From Bog-257 sp963846715 (lineage in GTDB: Bacteria > Acidobacteriota > Terriglobia > Terriglobales > Acidobacteriaceae): a DNA stretch of 64,000 nucleotides. The notes below the pieces were generated by a model. It made no database searches and was not told the origin of the DNA. It worked only from the letters and a program-made list of their open reading frames with translations. Within the stretch, counting starts at the first letter, position 1. Each line of letters begins with the position of its first letter. This document shows, in pieces, positions 27,991 to 35,809 of the stretch. The stretch lies in the NCBI GenBank assembly GCA_963846715.1, contig CAWJXA010000002.1, positions 744,001 to 808,000 on the forward strand. Reading direction: 5' to 3'. A program made the position numbers and the translations under genes.

Positions 27991-28070
27991 AGTGCTTCGG
28001 CACTGGGTAGCGTCAGAAGAAATCTGAGTGCCGTAGGCACGGCAGAACGTTAGCGCCGCATGTAAGCTCT
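27991..28070 (+). repeat. 80-bp REP unit, tandem copy 1
   Basis: Begins AGTGCTTCGGCACTGGGTAG and ends CGCATGTAAGCTCT. It contains hairpins AGTGC/GCACT and GTGCC/GGCAC. It is repeated almost exactly at 28079-28160. Confidence 0.9.
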
Positions 28071-28078
28071 CTTAGCCC

Positions 28079-28160
28079 AGTGCTTCGGCACTGGGTAGCT
28101 CGTCAGAAGAAATCTGAGTGCCGTAGGCACGGCAGAACGTTAGCGCCGCATGTAAGCTCT
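28079..28160 (+). repeat. 82-bp REP unit, tandem copy 2
   Basis: Identical to 27991-28070 except for a two-base CT insertion after GGGTAG. Repeat period is 88 bp. Near-identity points to recent duplication. Confidence 0.9.
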
Positions 28161-28750
28161 GGCGTCCCTACGGGACTCGGATCAATTTACGACGATTTCC
28201 CAGCGCTTACGCGCTGGGCTACGATTGTGCCGCCCTTCGGGCTGCATCAAGCCCCATCACGGGAAAGAGCCAGCCCGTCAGGGCGGAACAAGATTAGCCC
28301 AGGACCCTTCGACTTCGCTCTCCAGAAGCTATACGAGCAAGTCATTGCGGATCAATGTGATGTGACGAGATGAATGCAACGCCAAAAAAGCGAATTTAAG
28401 GCGAACATACACGCTCGTTTAGCTTCTGATTTTACGGACGGTTTCGCCAAACCGTTGCTGGCTCAGGGCAGGCTCTCTACTCTGACTAAAGTCCTCGGTC
28501 GGAGTGACAATCCGAGAGAAGTAGTAAAGGAAAGGGGAGAGGAGGGGGGGGGAGGAGGGAAAGGCTAGTGATAACGCCAAGTCCTTATTCCGCAGGATCT
28601 TACGTGTAAGTCTAAGGGGCTCAGGATCTTGGCCGGGGATTATGCAAGATGCTGAAAAGACGCGAGTTACTGGCGAGCCTAACTCCTGTAAACACAGGAT
28701 CTTACGAGCAAGATCGTGATATCAAACGAGTTACAGAAAGGGGGGACCCC

Positions 28751-29194
28751 GTGAGTCTTCCTACTCTAGAAGCTACCGATACGAGCCTTTATGCGATCTG
28801 CGAGCACATCAAGCCGGGCGGCCAGCGTTGCGGTTCGCCCGCACGGCAGGATGAGAAATACTGCTATCACCACACCGAGGTGCGCAAACGCGCGCCCAAG
28901 ACCAACCTCTTTGTGCGGCTGTTTAACCCTCATCCGGAGACGCATCCTGATTACCGGTACGAGTTGCCCTATCTGGAGGACGCTGCGGCCATACAGATCG
29001 GCTTTATGCAGTTGATCCATGGGGTGGCGCAAGAGCTGATTCGGCCGGACCGGGCGAAGCTGATCCTGTCGGCGCTGCACGGGGCGGCGGCGAATTTGAG
29101 ATTGATGGAGGCGAATAGTGCGGCCGGCGAGAAACTCTCGAAGAAGTCGCCGGAAAGAGCGAGGGTCAGTGAGAAGAAAGAGGAGAGTGCATAA
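28751..29194 (+). CDS. Hypothetical Cys/His-motif protein
   Basis: A 147-residue protein if it starts at the GTG at 28751, which follows AAAGGGGGGACCCC; an in-frame ATG at 28649 would add 34 residues. Residues 15-40 carry C-x9-C-x10-C-x-H-H (CEHIKPGGQRC to YCYHH), a likely small zinc site. A YELPYLEDAAAIQIGFMQLIHGVAQELI helix pair and a LILSALHGAAANLRLMEAN helix follow, then a charged tail. I have the impression of an acidobacterial lineage-specific family but cannot name it or a function. It sits between the REP field and the ABC transporter gene. Confidence 0.7.
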   Translation: MSLPTLEATDTSLYAICEHIKPGGQRCGSPARQDEKYCYHHTEVRKRAPKTNLFVRLFNPHPETHPDYRYELPYLEDAAAIQIGFMQLIHGVAQELIRPDRAKLILSALHGAAANLRLMEANSAAGEKLSKKSPERARVSEKKEESA

Positions 29195-29393
29195 AGGTGC
29201 GTACGAACCCCCGCCCTAGCCAAAAGAGGGCTAGAACGGGGCACCCGAGAAGCAGTGGATAGTGACTAGTGGATAGGGGATTAGGGAAGGTTAGGTCGGG
29301 ATGAGAAGGTCGAATGTTCTCCGTTGGAAACGCCCTCAGCGCGAACTTCGCCCGCTTCTTCCCCGCGTAATACAATCATCTGTGGCTTCCTAC

Positions 29394-30404
29394 ATGGCAA
29401 CTTCTGAAACTATCGATCATGCGGCCGCAACCAACTCTGGCGACACTGGAGCGGCGGTCATTCAACTCCAGGACCTCCGCCACCAATACGGAGACCGCGT
29501 CGCGCTGGCCGGCGTTTCGTTCGAGGTGCGTCCGGCGGAGATCTTCGGGCTGCTCGGGCCGAACGGCAGCGGCAAGACCACGACCTTCCGCATTCTCTCG
29601 ACCCTGATGGTGCCCTCGGGTGGACGCGCGCTGATCATGGGGCACGATGTAGCGCGCCAACCGGCCGCAGTGCGCCGCAGCATCGGTGTGGTCTTCCAGG
29701 AGAAGAGCATCGACATTAAGCTGTCGGCGGAAGAGAACCTGATGCTGATCGGCCATGTTTACGGATTGCGCGGCGCCGCACTCAAGAAGCGCGTCAGCGA
29801 AATGCTGGGCCGGGTCGGTCTCGCCGACCGCGCCAAAGAAAAGGCGGAGACGTTTTCCGGCGGCATGCAGCGGCGGCTGGAACTGGCCAAGGGGCTGCTG
29901 CATCATCCCTCGGTGTTATTGCTCGACGAGCCCACCACCGGACTTGATCCGGGCGCGCGCCGCGACTTGTGGCAGTATCTGCACGTGCTGCGCGACGAAG
30001 AGCGCGTAACCGTGCTGGTCACGACCCACCTGATGGAAGAAGCGGAACGTTGCGACCGGCTTGCCATCTACGCCAACGGCAGCGTGGTGGGATTGGGCAC
30101 GTCCGCTGAATTAAAAAGCGAGATCGGCGGCGACGTCATTCTGCTCGAATCGGAACAGCCCGATTCTTTAGCTCAGCGCATCGCCCAACGATTCGGCTTG
30201 CATCCCACCGTGCTCGACCATCGCGTCCGGCTGGAAATCGAGAATGGACACCGCTTCGTAACCGATGTGGTCGAGGCCTTTCCGGGCGAGATCGAAGGCG
30301 TCTCAGTGCACAAACCTAGTCTCGAAGACGTATTCATTCGCCGCACTGGTCACCGCTTCTGGACCGAGAACGACGCCGATGAGGGCAGCGTCGACGGCGA
30401 CTAA
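29394..30404 (+). CDS. ABC transporter ATP-binding protein (ABC-2 type)
   Basis: A 336-residue ATPase subunit. The start at 29394 places the ABC domain at about 22-245; the frame is open upstream but without a ribosome site. Walker A is GPNGSGKTT (residues about 54-62), the signature FSGGMQRRLELAKGLLHHP, Walker B VLLLDEPTTGLDPGAR and the switch VTTHLMEEAERCDR. The C-terminal extension (ELKSEIGGDVILLE, then a small domain ending in SLEDVFIRRTG) is typical of CcmA/DrrA-like exporters. Its permease is at 33101-33931, separated by an opposite-strand gene. With CtaA, CtaB and DUF420 nearby it probably takes part in oxidase assembly or heme-related export (inference). Confidence 0.92.
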   Translation: MATSETIDHAAATNSGDTGAAVIQLQDLRHQYGDRVALAGVSFEVRPAEIFGLLGPNGSGKTTTFRILSTLMVPSGGRALIMGHDVARQPAAVRRSIGVVFQEKSIDIKLSAEENLMLIGHVYGLRGAALKKRVSEMLGRVGLADRAKEKAETFSGGMQRRLELAKGLLHHPSVLLLDEPTTGLDPGARRDLWQYLHVLRDEERVTVLVTTHLMEEAERCDRLAIYANGSVVGLGTSAELKSEIGGDVILLESEQPDSLAQRIAQRFGLHPTVLDHRVRLEIENGHRFVTDVVEAFPGEIEGVSVHKPSLEDVFIRRTGHRFWTENDADEGSVDGD

Positions 30405-30440
30405 CCACTGAGACACTGAGGCGCTGAGAATGCGAAATCA

Positions 30441-30526
30441 ACCACGGATTGCCACGGATGTTCACGGATTTGATTTTGTATTCTTGAACAAAGCAAAATC
30501 CGTGTTCATCCGTGAAAATCCGTGGT
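30441..30526. repeat. Long inverted repeat built from CCACGGAT units
   Basis: ACCACGGATT (30441-30450) pairs with AATCCGTGGT (30517-30526), and inner CACGGAT-x2-TCACGGATTT pairs with AAATCCGTG-x-TCATCCGTG. Units CCACGGAT, TTCACGGAT recur as direct repeats in each arm. This is a dispersed intergenic repeat type; it separates the convergent ABC ATPase and TPR genes and may also terminate both. Confidence 0.75.
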
Positions 30527-30606
30527 CAAGACAGACCGACAAGAATGATTGCCGGCAGATGTGCAACGCGTACCAGAGCGTACCCATCCTACAGACTCAT
30601 CCTTCA

Positions 30607-32253
30607 TTAATGCCCCGGGGCTCCCCCAAGTTTTGTCGCCTGCTCCTCCGCCCGATACTGATCCTCAAATCGTCCTTGCCGCTGGTACAGCTTGGCCAGG
30701 CTCGCCCAAGCGCTAGCCTCGTCGGGAGCAAGATGGACCGCTTCTTCCTGAAACGCAGTCGCCTGTTTGAGGTCGCCGAGTGCGTTCCAAGCGGCGGCGC
30801 GACCTTGCGCCACATCGAATCTCAGGGAGCGTCCGCCGCTGGCCAGCGCGTCAGCAGGAGCGTCGTGCACAACCTGGTCGAGTGCCTGCAACGTTAGCTT
30901 AGGCTCTCTGACATGCAGATAGAACTGCGCCAACTTCATCTGAACCAGATCGGGTCTGGGCGAGAGCTTGCTTGCCCGTTGCCACGCGTGGATGGTCTCG
31001 GGAATTCGGCCCTCGCGCTGATACAAGTTGGCGAGAGCCGTCCAAGCCACCTCGCTGGGCTCCAGCGAGACGGTTGCGAGATACTCCGCTTCGGCGTCGG
31101 AGCGGCTGCCCATGGAGTAATAAATATTGCCGCGGAGCCAATGGACGACCGGACTGTCAGGAAAAACTTGCATCGCACTGTCCGTCGCCGAGAGAGCTTC
31201 GGAATTTCTCCCCAGCACAGCGAGCAGGTTGGCGGCGTTGGCCGACTGATTGAACGAGCCTGCCGGAGAATAGTCGAGCGGAGGCAACGGCAGAGTCGCG
31301 GTCGCGCAGTCCACCGGGAAGCGCTGGATCAGGCTTTCCGTCTCCGGCTTGCGGCGCACGAAGACGGCGGAGATTTCGTCCATATAAACAGGCCGCCAGT
31401 CGCGGCTGTCGCAGAATCCTTTGAGCTGTACCAGCTGCGCGCCATCGAAGCGCGCCAGCGGAAGGATGATGGTGTTGATGTTGTAGCGGTCGGCTTCCTG
31501 CCGCCAAGTTTCCGAATCCGGCGAAAGCTGCAGCAACTGGCCGGCCCGTTGCATCCTCGCCACTCCGAAGAGCGTGTCCCGGCCGTCGATGTAATCGCGG
31601 CGTTGCGGGCCGAGCTTCCACGTCAGGTAGCTGCCTACGTCGTAGGTATTGAAGATCTCCCCGGGAAGGTTCTCGCGCTCGATGAACTCTGCAGCGCGTT
31701 CGGGGAACCACCAGCCCAGTCCGGCGCCGAAGGTCGACTCATCCACCGCGCGAAAGTAATGACGGTTGGTGATCAGATCGAAAGAGCGCAGCGAAGCAAG
31801 CGCCGCAAACAGCAAGATGGCAGCCCAGGCGACGATTACGCGCATTCGTGCCTGCTTAATATCAGAACCGAACTCGGCTATCGCCGCCGTCAGAATCGGC
31901 CCGCCCACCACCACCACCACGCAAGCAAACACCGCTCCCATGCGGACATGATGGACCGGCGGATAGATCGCGGCCAGCAGCATCAGTGCCGCTCCCAACC
32001 GCCGCCTCAGCAATGCCAACACCGCCGCAACCACCGCGATGACCAGCAGCAGATAGATCGCGCCCTGGGTCTCGCGCAACGAGAAGACGGAGTTGAAGGC
32101 AGTCCAGGTTATGGGCACCCGGCTCCACTCGCCGATGTTGAGTTGCTGCTGTCCTGCAGCTTGCTCTTGCCGCAACAGGGCTTGATAGATTCGCCAGCCC
32201 CACGGGTCTATCAGAGTTGCCAACGCCGTGAGCAGCCAGCCATCCCCATGCAT
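30607..32253 (-). CDS. Polytopic membrane protein with TPR domain, C-terminal part (frameshifted gene)
   Basis: The second part of a gene whose first 228 codons are at 32240-32923. It starts with membrane helices (AIYLLLVIAVVAAVLALL, LMLLAAIYPPVHHVRMGAVFACVVVVVGGPI), then a soluble domain containing NTYDVGSYLTWKLGPQRRDYIDGRDTLF, as in bacterial membrane proteins of the glycosyltransferase-39/PMT-like group. About 200 C-terminal residues form tetratricopeptide repeats (GNIYYSMGSRSDAEAEYLATVSLEP, LYQREGRIPETIHAWQRASKL, LAKLYQRQGRFEDQYRAEEQA). No catalytic motif is clear. It lies inside the ABC transporter locus on the opposite strand. Confidence 0.75.
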   Translation of the reverse strand: MHGDGWLLTALATLIDPWGWRIYQALLRQEQAAGQQQLNIGEWSRVPITWTAFNSVFSLRETQGAIYLLLVIAVVAAVLALLRRRLGAALMLLAAIYPPVHHVRMGAVFACVVVVVGGPILTAAIAEFGSDIKQARMRVIVAWAAILLFAALASLRSFDLITNRHYFRAVDESTFGAGLGWWFPERAAEFIERENLPGEIFNTYDVGSYLTWKLGPQRRDYIDGRDTLFGVARMQRAGQLLQLSPDSETWRQEADRYNINTIILPLARFDGAQLVQLKGFCDSRDWRPVYMDEISAVFVRRKPETESLIQRFPVDCATATLPLPPLDYSPAGSFNQSANAANLLAVLGRNSEALSATDSAMQVFPDSPVVHWLRGNIYYSMGSRSDAEAEYLATVSLEPSEVAWTALANLYQREGRIPETIHAWQRASKLSPRPDLVQMKLAQFYLHVREPKLTLQALDQVVHDAPADALASGGRSLRFDVAQGRAAAWNALGDLKQATAFQEEAVHLAPDEASAWASLAKLYQRQGRFEDQYRAEEQATKLGGAPGH

Positions 32254-32923
32254 GCCGCAACCGTTGCATGGCGGCGCGGCGGCGCTCTTCGCCGAAGATC
32301 GTCTCCGACACCTCCACCCCGACGTAGGCCGCCATCAAAGCCAGGCCGGCGGCAAAGCCGAAGTGCAGATTCACCCACGCCACCATCAGCAATGGCAACA
32401 GCCAGAGTCGCGCCCGGCCAGTGTGATAGTTCTCCCACAGCAGGGACAGAAATGCCGCAAACAGCACGACTGTGAACATGTCGGCGCGCGGCGCTGTGCG
32501 CCAGGCGATGAGCGGCACCGCGAGTATCGCGATGCCGGCGCTGACCGCGGAACCTCGCCGCAGCAGCAAGGCGACTGTGCCAACACATGCCAAGGCGCCC
32601 AGCCAGGAAATCAGCGCATAGCCGCCAAGCAGGTAAGTGGCGTAAAGCACCAGCCCAGCGCCCACCGGATAAACCCATGGTTCACCTGGCGCCGTGTAGG
32701 AGAAGACATCGACGGAAGAGATGTGGTGATGCTGCACCACCCAGCGTCCTGTGGCCAGTTGCCAGCCAAGGTCGAAATCCGAAGTCGTGCGCAGGCCAGC
32801 CAGAAATGCGTATACGAGCGCAACTGCGGCCAGAATCAAGAACAGTCTTTGGCTGAGCTGCGAAGCGTCCGTGGTTAACGGGTTGGAGGTGGACAAGTTA
32901 AAAACTGGAGGTGGTGAGGTCAT
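32240..32923 (-). CDS. Polytopic membrane protein, N-terminal part (before frameshift)
   Basis: 228 codons from the ATG at 32923 with a run of hydrophobic helices (LFLILAAVALVYAFLAGL, ALISWLGALACVGTVALLL, FTVVLFAAFLSLLW, LALMAAYVGVEVSETIFG) and the loop TTSDFDLGWQLATGRWVVQHHHISSVDVFSYTAPG, which resembles the first extracytoplasmic loop of membrane glycosyltransferase-like proteins. The protein-like reading ends at RLRHAWGWL. There an extra G in TGGCTGGCTGCTC (about 32240-32246) shifts the frame; one base less gives a continuous protein of about 776 residues with the following part. Confidence 0.72.
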
Positions 32924-33100
32924 GCGATTGGGTTGGCAGTCATCGTAGCATAGGGGCTGGGAATATTTTCCCCCTCACCACCACCGACAAGAGCGCTCAG
33001 CGGAATAATTTGCAGATGCTAGAATGATCTAGGACACAAAATCCGCATGGCACGGGTCGAGCGTCACGCTCGATCTCGTTGCCGACTCTGAAATCGCTTC

Positions 33101-33931
33101 ATGGCAGCTACTCAAACCACAGCCTTCGCCGCGACCACCGTTCCCAGCAGTGCCGGTGTGCTGCTGCCATCGTTCTCGCTTTGGTGGCGCGAAATCGTGC
33201 GTTTCTACCGACAGCGCGCGCGGGTGGTCGGCGTCATTGCTTCGCCATTACTCTTTTGGATAGTGATCGGCTCGGGCTTCGGCACCTCTTTCCGCTCCAA
33301 CGGCCCCGGTGGTCAACACTATCTCAACTATTTCTTTCCTGGCGCGCTCATCATGATTGTGCTCTTCACCGCCATCTTCACCATGATGTCGGTGATCGAG
33401 GACCGTAAAGAGGGCTTCCTGCTCTCTGTACTGGTAGCGCCGGTGAGCCGCTCGGTCATCGTGCTGGGCAAGGTCCTCGGTGGCGCGACCTTGGCGACAG
33501 CGCAAGGAGTCATCTTCCTGGTGTTCGCGCCCGCGCTGGGCGTGCACTTCACGCTCGCCAGTCTCGGCCTTACCTTACTGGCCATTTTCCTGGTGGCGTT
33601 TTCCCTCACTGCACTGGGCTTCATAATCGCGTGGCCCATGGATTCAACCGCCGGCTTTCACGCCGTCATCAACCTGTTTCTCATCCCGCTGTGGCTGCTG
33701 TCGGGATCGTTGTTTCCGCTCTCCGGCGCGTCTATCTGGATTCGCCTGCTCATGCGCGTCAATCCGCTGACTTATGGCACGGAAGCTTTGCGTTCGTTGC
33801 TCTTCCCCGGTTCGGCTTCGACAGGACTTTCTCTGCAAGCCAACTTCGCCGTGCTGGCCCTCTTCACCTTGATTATGTTCGGGTTCTCCTTCCTGGTGGC
33901 CAACCGCCGTTCCACCAAGCCCGCGGCCTGA
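33101..33931 (+). CDS. ABC-2 type transporter permease
   Basis: A 276-residue integral membrane protein with about six helices (residues about 45-65, 85-110, 128-150, 165-190, 195-215, 245-268). It is the partner expected for the ATPase at 29394-30404. RVVGVIASPLLFWIVIGSGFGTSF and EDRKEGFLLSVLVAPVSRSVIVLGKVLGG are typical for ABC-2 permeases of the DrrB/NodJ type. The stop codon overlaps the ATG of the DUF420 gene (TGATG), so both are translationally coupled, which ties the transporter to cytochrome oxidase assembly. No ribosome site of note at the start. Confidence 0.9.
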   Translation: MAATQTTAFAATTVPSSAGVLLPSFSLWWREIVRFYRQRARVVGVIASPLLFWIVIGSGFGTSFRSNGPGGQHYLNYFFPGALIMIVLFTAIFTMMSVIEDRKEGFLLSVLVAPVSRSVIVLGKVLGGATLATAQGVIFLVFAPALGVHFTLASLGLTLLAIFLVAFSLTALGFIIAWPMDSTAGFHAVINLFLIPLWLLSGSLFPLSGASIWIRLLMRVNPLTYGTEALRSLLFPGSASTGLSLQANFAVLALFTLIMFGFSFLVANRRSTKPAA

Positions 33932-34365
33932 TGCAAGTCAGCCTGACTTTTTATCCGGCCCTGAACGCCGTTCTAAATGGCAGCAGCGCGGTTTTGATTG
34001 GCACCGGTCTCTATCTCATCAAGCGCGGCCGCCGCGATGCTCACAAGCGAGTGATGCTCGCGGCCTTTATCACCTCAACGCTCTTCCTCATCTCGTATCT
34101 TTACTACCATCTGGTGCTGCGCGCCGGAATCACCCGTTTCCAAGGTCAAGGACTCTCCAGACCGCTGTATTTCACGATCCTGATTTCACATACCATCCTG
34201 GCTGCGGTCGTTGTCCCATTCATTCTCGTCACTTTGGCGCGCGCCTTGAAGGGCAAATTCGCGCGCCACAAAGCCATCGCACCATACACCTTTGCTATCT
34301 GGATGTATGTCTCGGTGACCGGCGTTGTTATCTACCTGATGCTCTACAAGATTTTCGTGCGTTGA
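33931..34365 (+). CDS. DUF420 membrane protein (CtaM-like oxidase assembly factor)
   Basis: A 144-residue protein with four membrane helices. LNAVLNGSSAVLIGTGLYLIKRGRRDAHKRVMLAAF, then SYLYYHLVL and FTILISHTILA with conserved His residues, match DUF420. In Staphylococcus aureus a DUF420 protein (CtaM) is required for activity of a heme-A-type terminal oxidase (established). The gene begins inside the stop of the ABC permease (1-nt overlap). Together with ctaA and ctaB at 23784-25639 on the same strand, it indicates an aa3 oxidase maturation locus. Confidence 0.9.
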   Translation: MQVSLTFYPALNAVLNGSSAVLIGTGLYLIKRGRRDAHKRVMLAAFITSTLFLISYLYYHLVLRAGITRFQGQGLSRPLYFTILISHTILAAVVVPFILVTLARALKGKFARHKAIAPYTFAIWMYVSVTGVVIYLMLYKIFVR

Positions 34366-34485
34366 GTTGTCTCCCTCGACGATCTTTGTGATTGCCTACA
34401 GGCCTGCGAGCGGGACATAGCGGAATCTGCGAAGGAATGCTCAGGGAGGATACTGTGTGGACAAACGAACCGCCCGGTTTCGGAG

Positions 34486-34968
34486 TTAAGCCGCACCTGC
34501 GACCGCCGCTACCAGGTCGTCTACCTCGACCCCCATGTGCCGCAGATGCTGCATCATGTGGTCCAGGTAATCGTCGAAAACAAACTTCAGCGTGAGCGAT
34601 GCTGAATCGGCGATGGTGCAAGTTCTCGACCAGCCAGAATCCGGCACGGCCTCTGCGGCCGCCAGCAGTTGACGATTGAGCGCTGTCCAAATTGCAATCA
34701 GAGAAGACCATTCTCTGTCCTGATAGCGATGCAGAGCTACCCACTTATCTCCATCGTATCCAGGCATGGCCGGATTATTCTCCAGTTGAGCGCGGACGAT
34801 TCTCTGATGGTTATTGGCTGCGGAGTCCAGCAGATGCCCAAGTTCGTCCTTCCGCGACCACCCGGCTGGTGAGGGCTTACGTTGCACTTCATCAGCCGAC
34901 AGCTTTGACAGCCGGGCAGGCAGTTGGTCAACCAGCGCGCGCAGCAGCGACAAGCTTCGCATTCGCAC
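34486..34968 (-). CDS. DinB family protein
   Basis: A 160-residue four-helix bundle protein of the DinB/YfiT superfamily. The pattern RALVDQLPARLSKLSADEVQRKPSPAGWSRKDELGHLLDSAANNHQRIV at the N-terminus and FDDYLDHMMQHLRHMGV at the C-terminus supply the three metal-ligand histidines (about His46, His134 and His138). Members act as metal-dependent thiol (for example bacillithiol) transferases or have unknown functions. It lies next to the RpiB-AraC gene on the same strand, 46 nt downstream of it. A shared operon is likely; no functional link is evident. Confidence 0.88.
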   Translation of the reverse strand: MRMRSLSLLRALVDQLPARLSKLSADEVQRKPSPAGWSRKDELGHLLDSAANNHQRIVRAQLENNPAMPGYDGDKWVALHRYQDREWSSLIAIWTALNRQLLAAAEAVPDSGWSRTCTIADSASLTLKFVFDDYLDHMMQHLRHMGVEVDDLVAAVAGAA

Positions 34969-35014
34969 TCTCCCTCACCCGAAATTTTCCAGCGCGCCTC
35001 CGAAACGATGCTCG

Positions 35015-35809
35015 TTAGGCCGCGGTCGCCGATTTTTCCCGTGCGTCCTGCTCCTGGACTGCCGCGTCCATCGCCGAAGTCGTGTGATGCATCTCGCGAT
35101 AGTGTTTCGGAGTAGCGCCGCAGAGACGGCGAAATACGCTGGTAAAGTGGCTTTGGGTTTCAAACCCCACATGCGTCGCCACTTCCGCCAATGGTGTTGC
35201 GCCCTCGCGCAATATTTCTTGCGCCCGTTCAACCCGCTGCCGCATGACGTACTGATGGGGGGTAGTACCGGTGCTTAGCTTGAATAGCTTGGAAAAGTAA
35301 TACTGACTCATGCCAACCACTCGCGCCAGCTCCGCTACCGCCAACTCTTGACCAATGTTTTCGCGCACGTGCGCAAACACTCGCTGCAAGCGCCGCGGCG
35401 GCAAGCCTCCCACAACCTCCACCGGGGCCAGAGTTGCACTCAAATAGGCATTTACTACTTCCTCTGCATAGCTCTGTTCCAGAGAGTGCAGGGCCAGTAC
35501 CAGCACATTCATTCCTTCCGACTTGGCGCCCACCGAAGCCGAATAGGCATCATGGCACGCGGCCGCTCGAATGCCGGGCACTCGGTTCGCAGCTACGGAA
35601 GCGCCCACTACTCGGCTGGTGATAACAATGCCCCGTTCCGCGTTGTGACGCAGCACCAGCATGGCTACCTGTTCAGCGTAATCATCGCGGCTATGAGGTT
35701 GGACCGCGGAATTGGCGTCGGTTATTTCATGGCCTGCTTCCATCAGCTTCGCGGCGATTCGTTCTTTTGCTGCTTGGCCGGCTTGATCGGATCCGATTGC
35801 GATTCGCAC
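35015..35809 (-). CDS. AraC-type regulator with N-terminal RpiB/LacA-like domain
   Basis: A 264-residue fusion. I place the start at the GTG at 35809 (GAGGAG upstream), where RpiB homology begins; the upstream open frame has no family features. Residues 1-135 follow the RpiB/LacAB fold: RIAIGSDQAGQAAKERI, then ITSRVVGASVAANRVPGIRAAACHDAYSA and MNVLVLA. The key catalytic residues of ribose-5-phosphate isomerase B are changed: the His after the first Asp is Gln9, the Cys of the ICGTG loop is Ser65, and the later QHND His is gone. Residues about 138-245 form an AraC/XylS double helix-turn-helix (LAVAELARVVGMSQYYFSKLFK, PLAEVATHVGFETQSHFTSVFRR). It is divergent to the sugar operon. Confidence 0.9.
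   Translation of the reverse strand: MRIAIGSDQAGQAAKERIAAKLMEAGHEITDANSAVQPHSRDDYAEQVAMLVLRHNAERGIVITSRVVGASVAANRVPGIRAAACHDAYSASVGAKSEGMNVLVLALHSLEQSYAEEVVNAYLSATLAPVEVVGGLPPRRLQRVFAHVRENIGQELAVAELARVVGMSQYYFSKLFKLSTGTTPHQYVMRQRVERAQEILREGATPLAEVATHVGFETQSHFTSVFRRLCGATPKHYREMHHTTSAMDAAVQEQDAREKSATAA

Larger units (their letters stand above)
27636..28750. other. 1.1-kb repeat field without a supported gene
   Basis: It holds the right RAYT repeat, the duplicated TIR 5' region, two tandem 80-bp REP units, a third REP pair (GTCCC/GGGAC 28164-28176; CCCAGCGC/GCGCTGGG 28199-28218), a G-rich purine tract (about 28524-28566) and two copies of CAGGATCTTACG (28592-28603, 28695-28706). Plus-strand frames at 28080-28373 and 28374-28568 are made of these repeats and show no family features. 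Confidence 0.6.

Noticed and set aside
26861..28218. Possible CRISPR array in the repeat-rich region
   Set aside because: Repeats are palindromic REP units of unequal length and spacing, with no uniform spacers and no cas genes.
28080..28568. Two plus-strand ORFs in the repeat field
   Set aside because: They consist of REP sequence and low-complexity DNA translated by chance.
25705..29194. A multi-gene antiphage island around the TIR gene
   Set aside because: Only the TIR protein has a defence-type domain; no nuclease, helicase, cyclase or methylase is near it.
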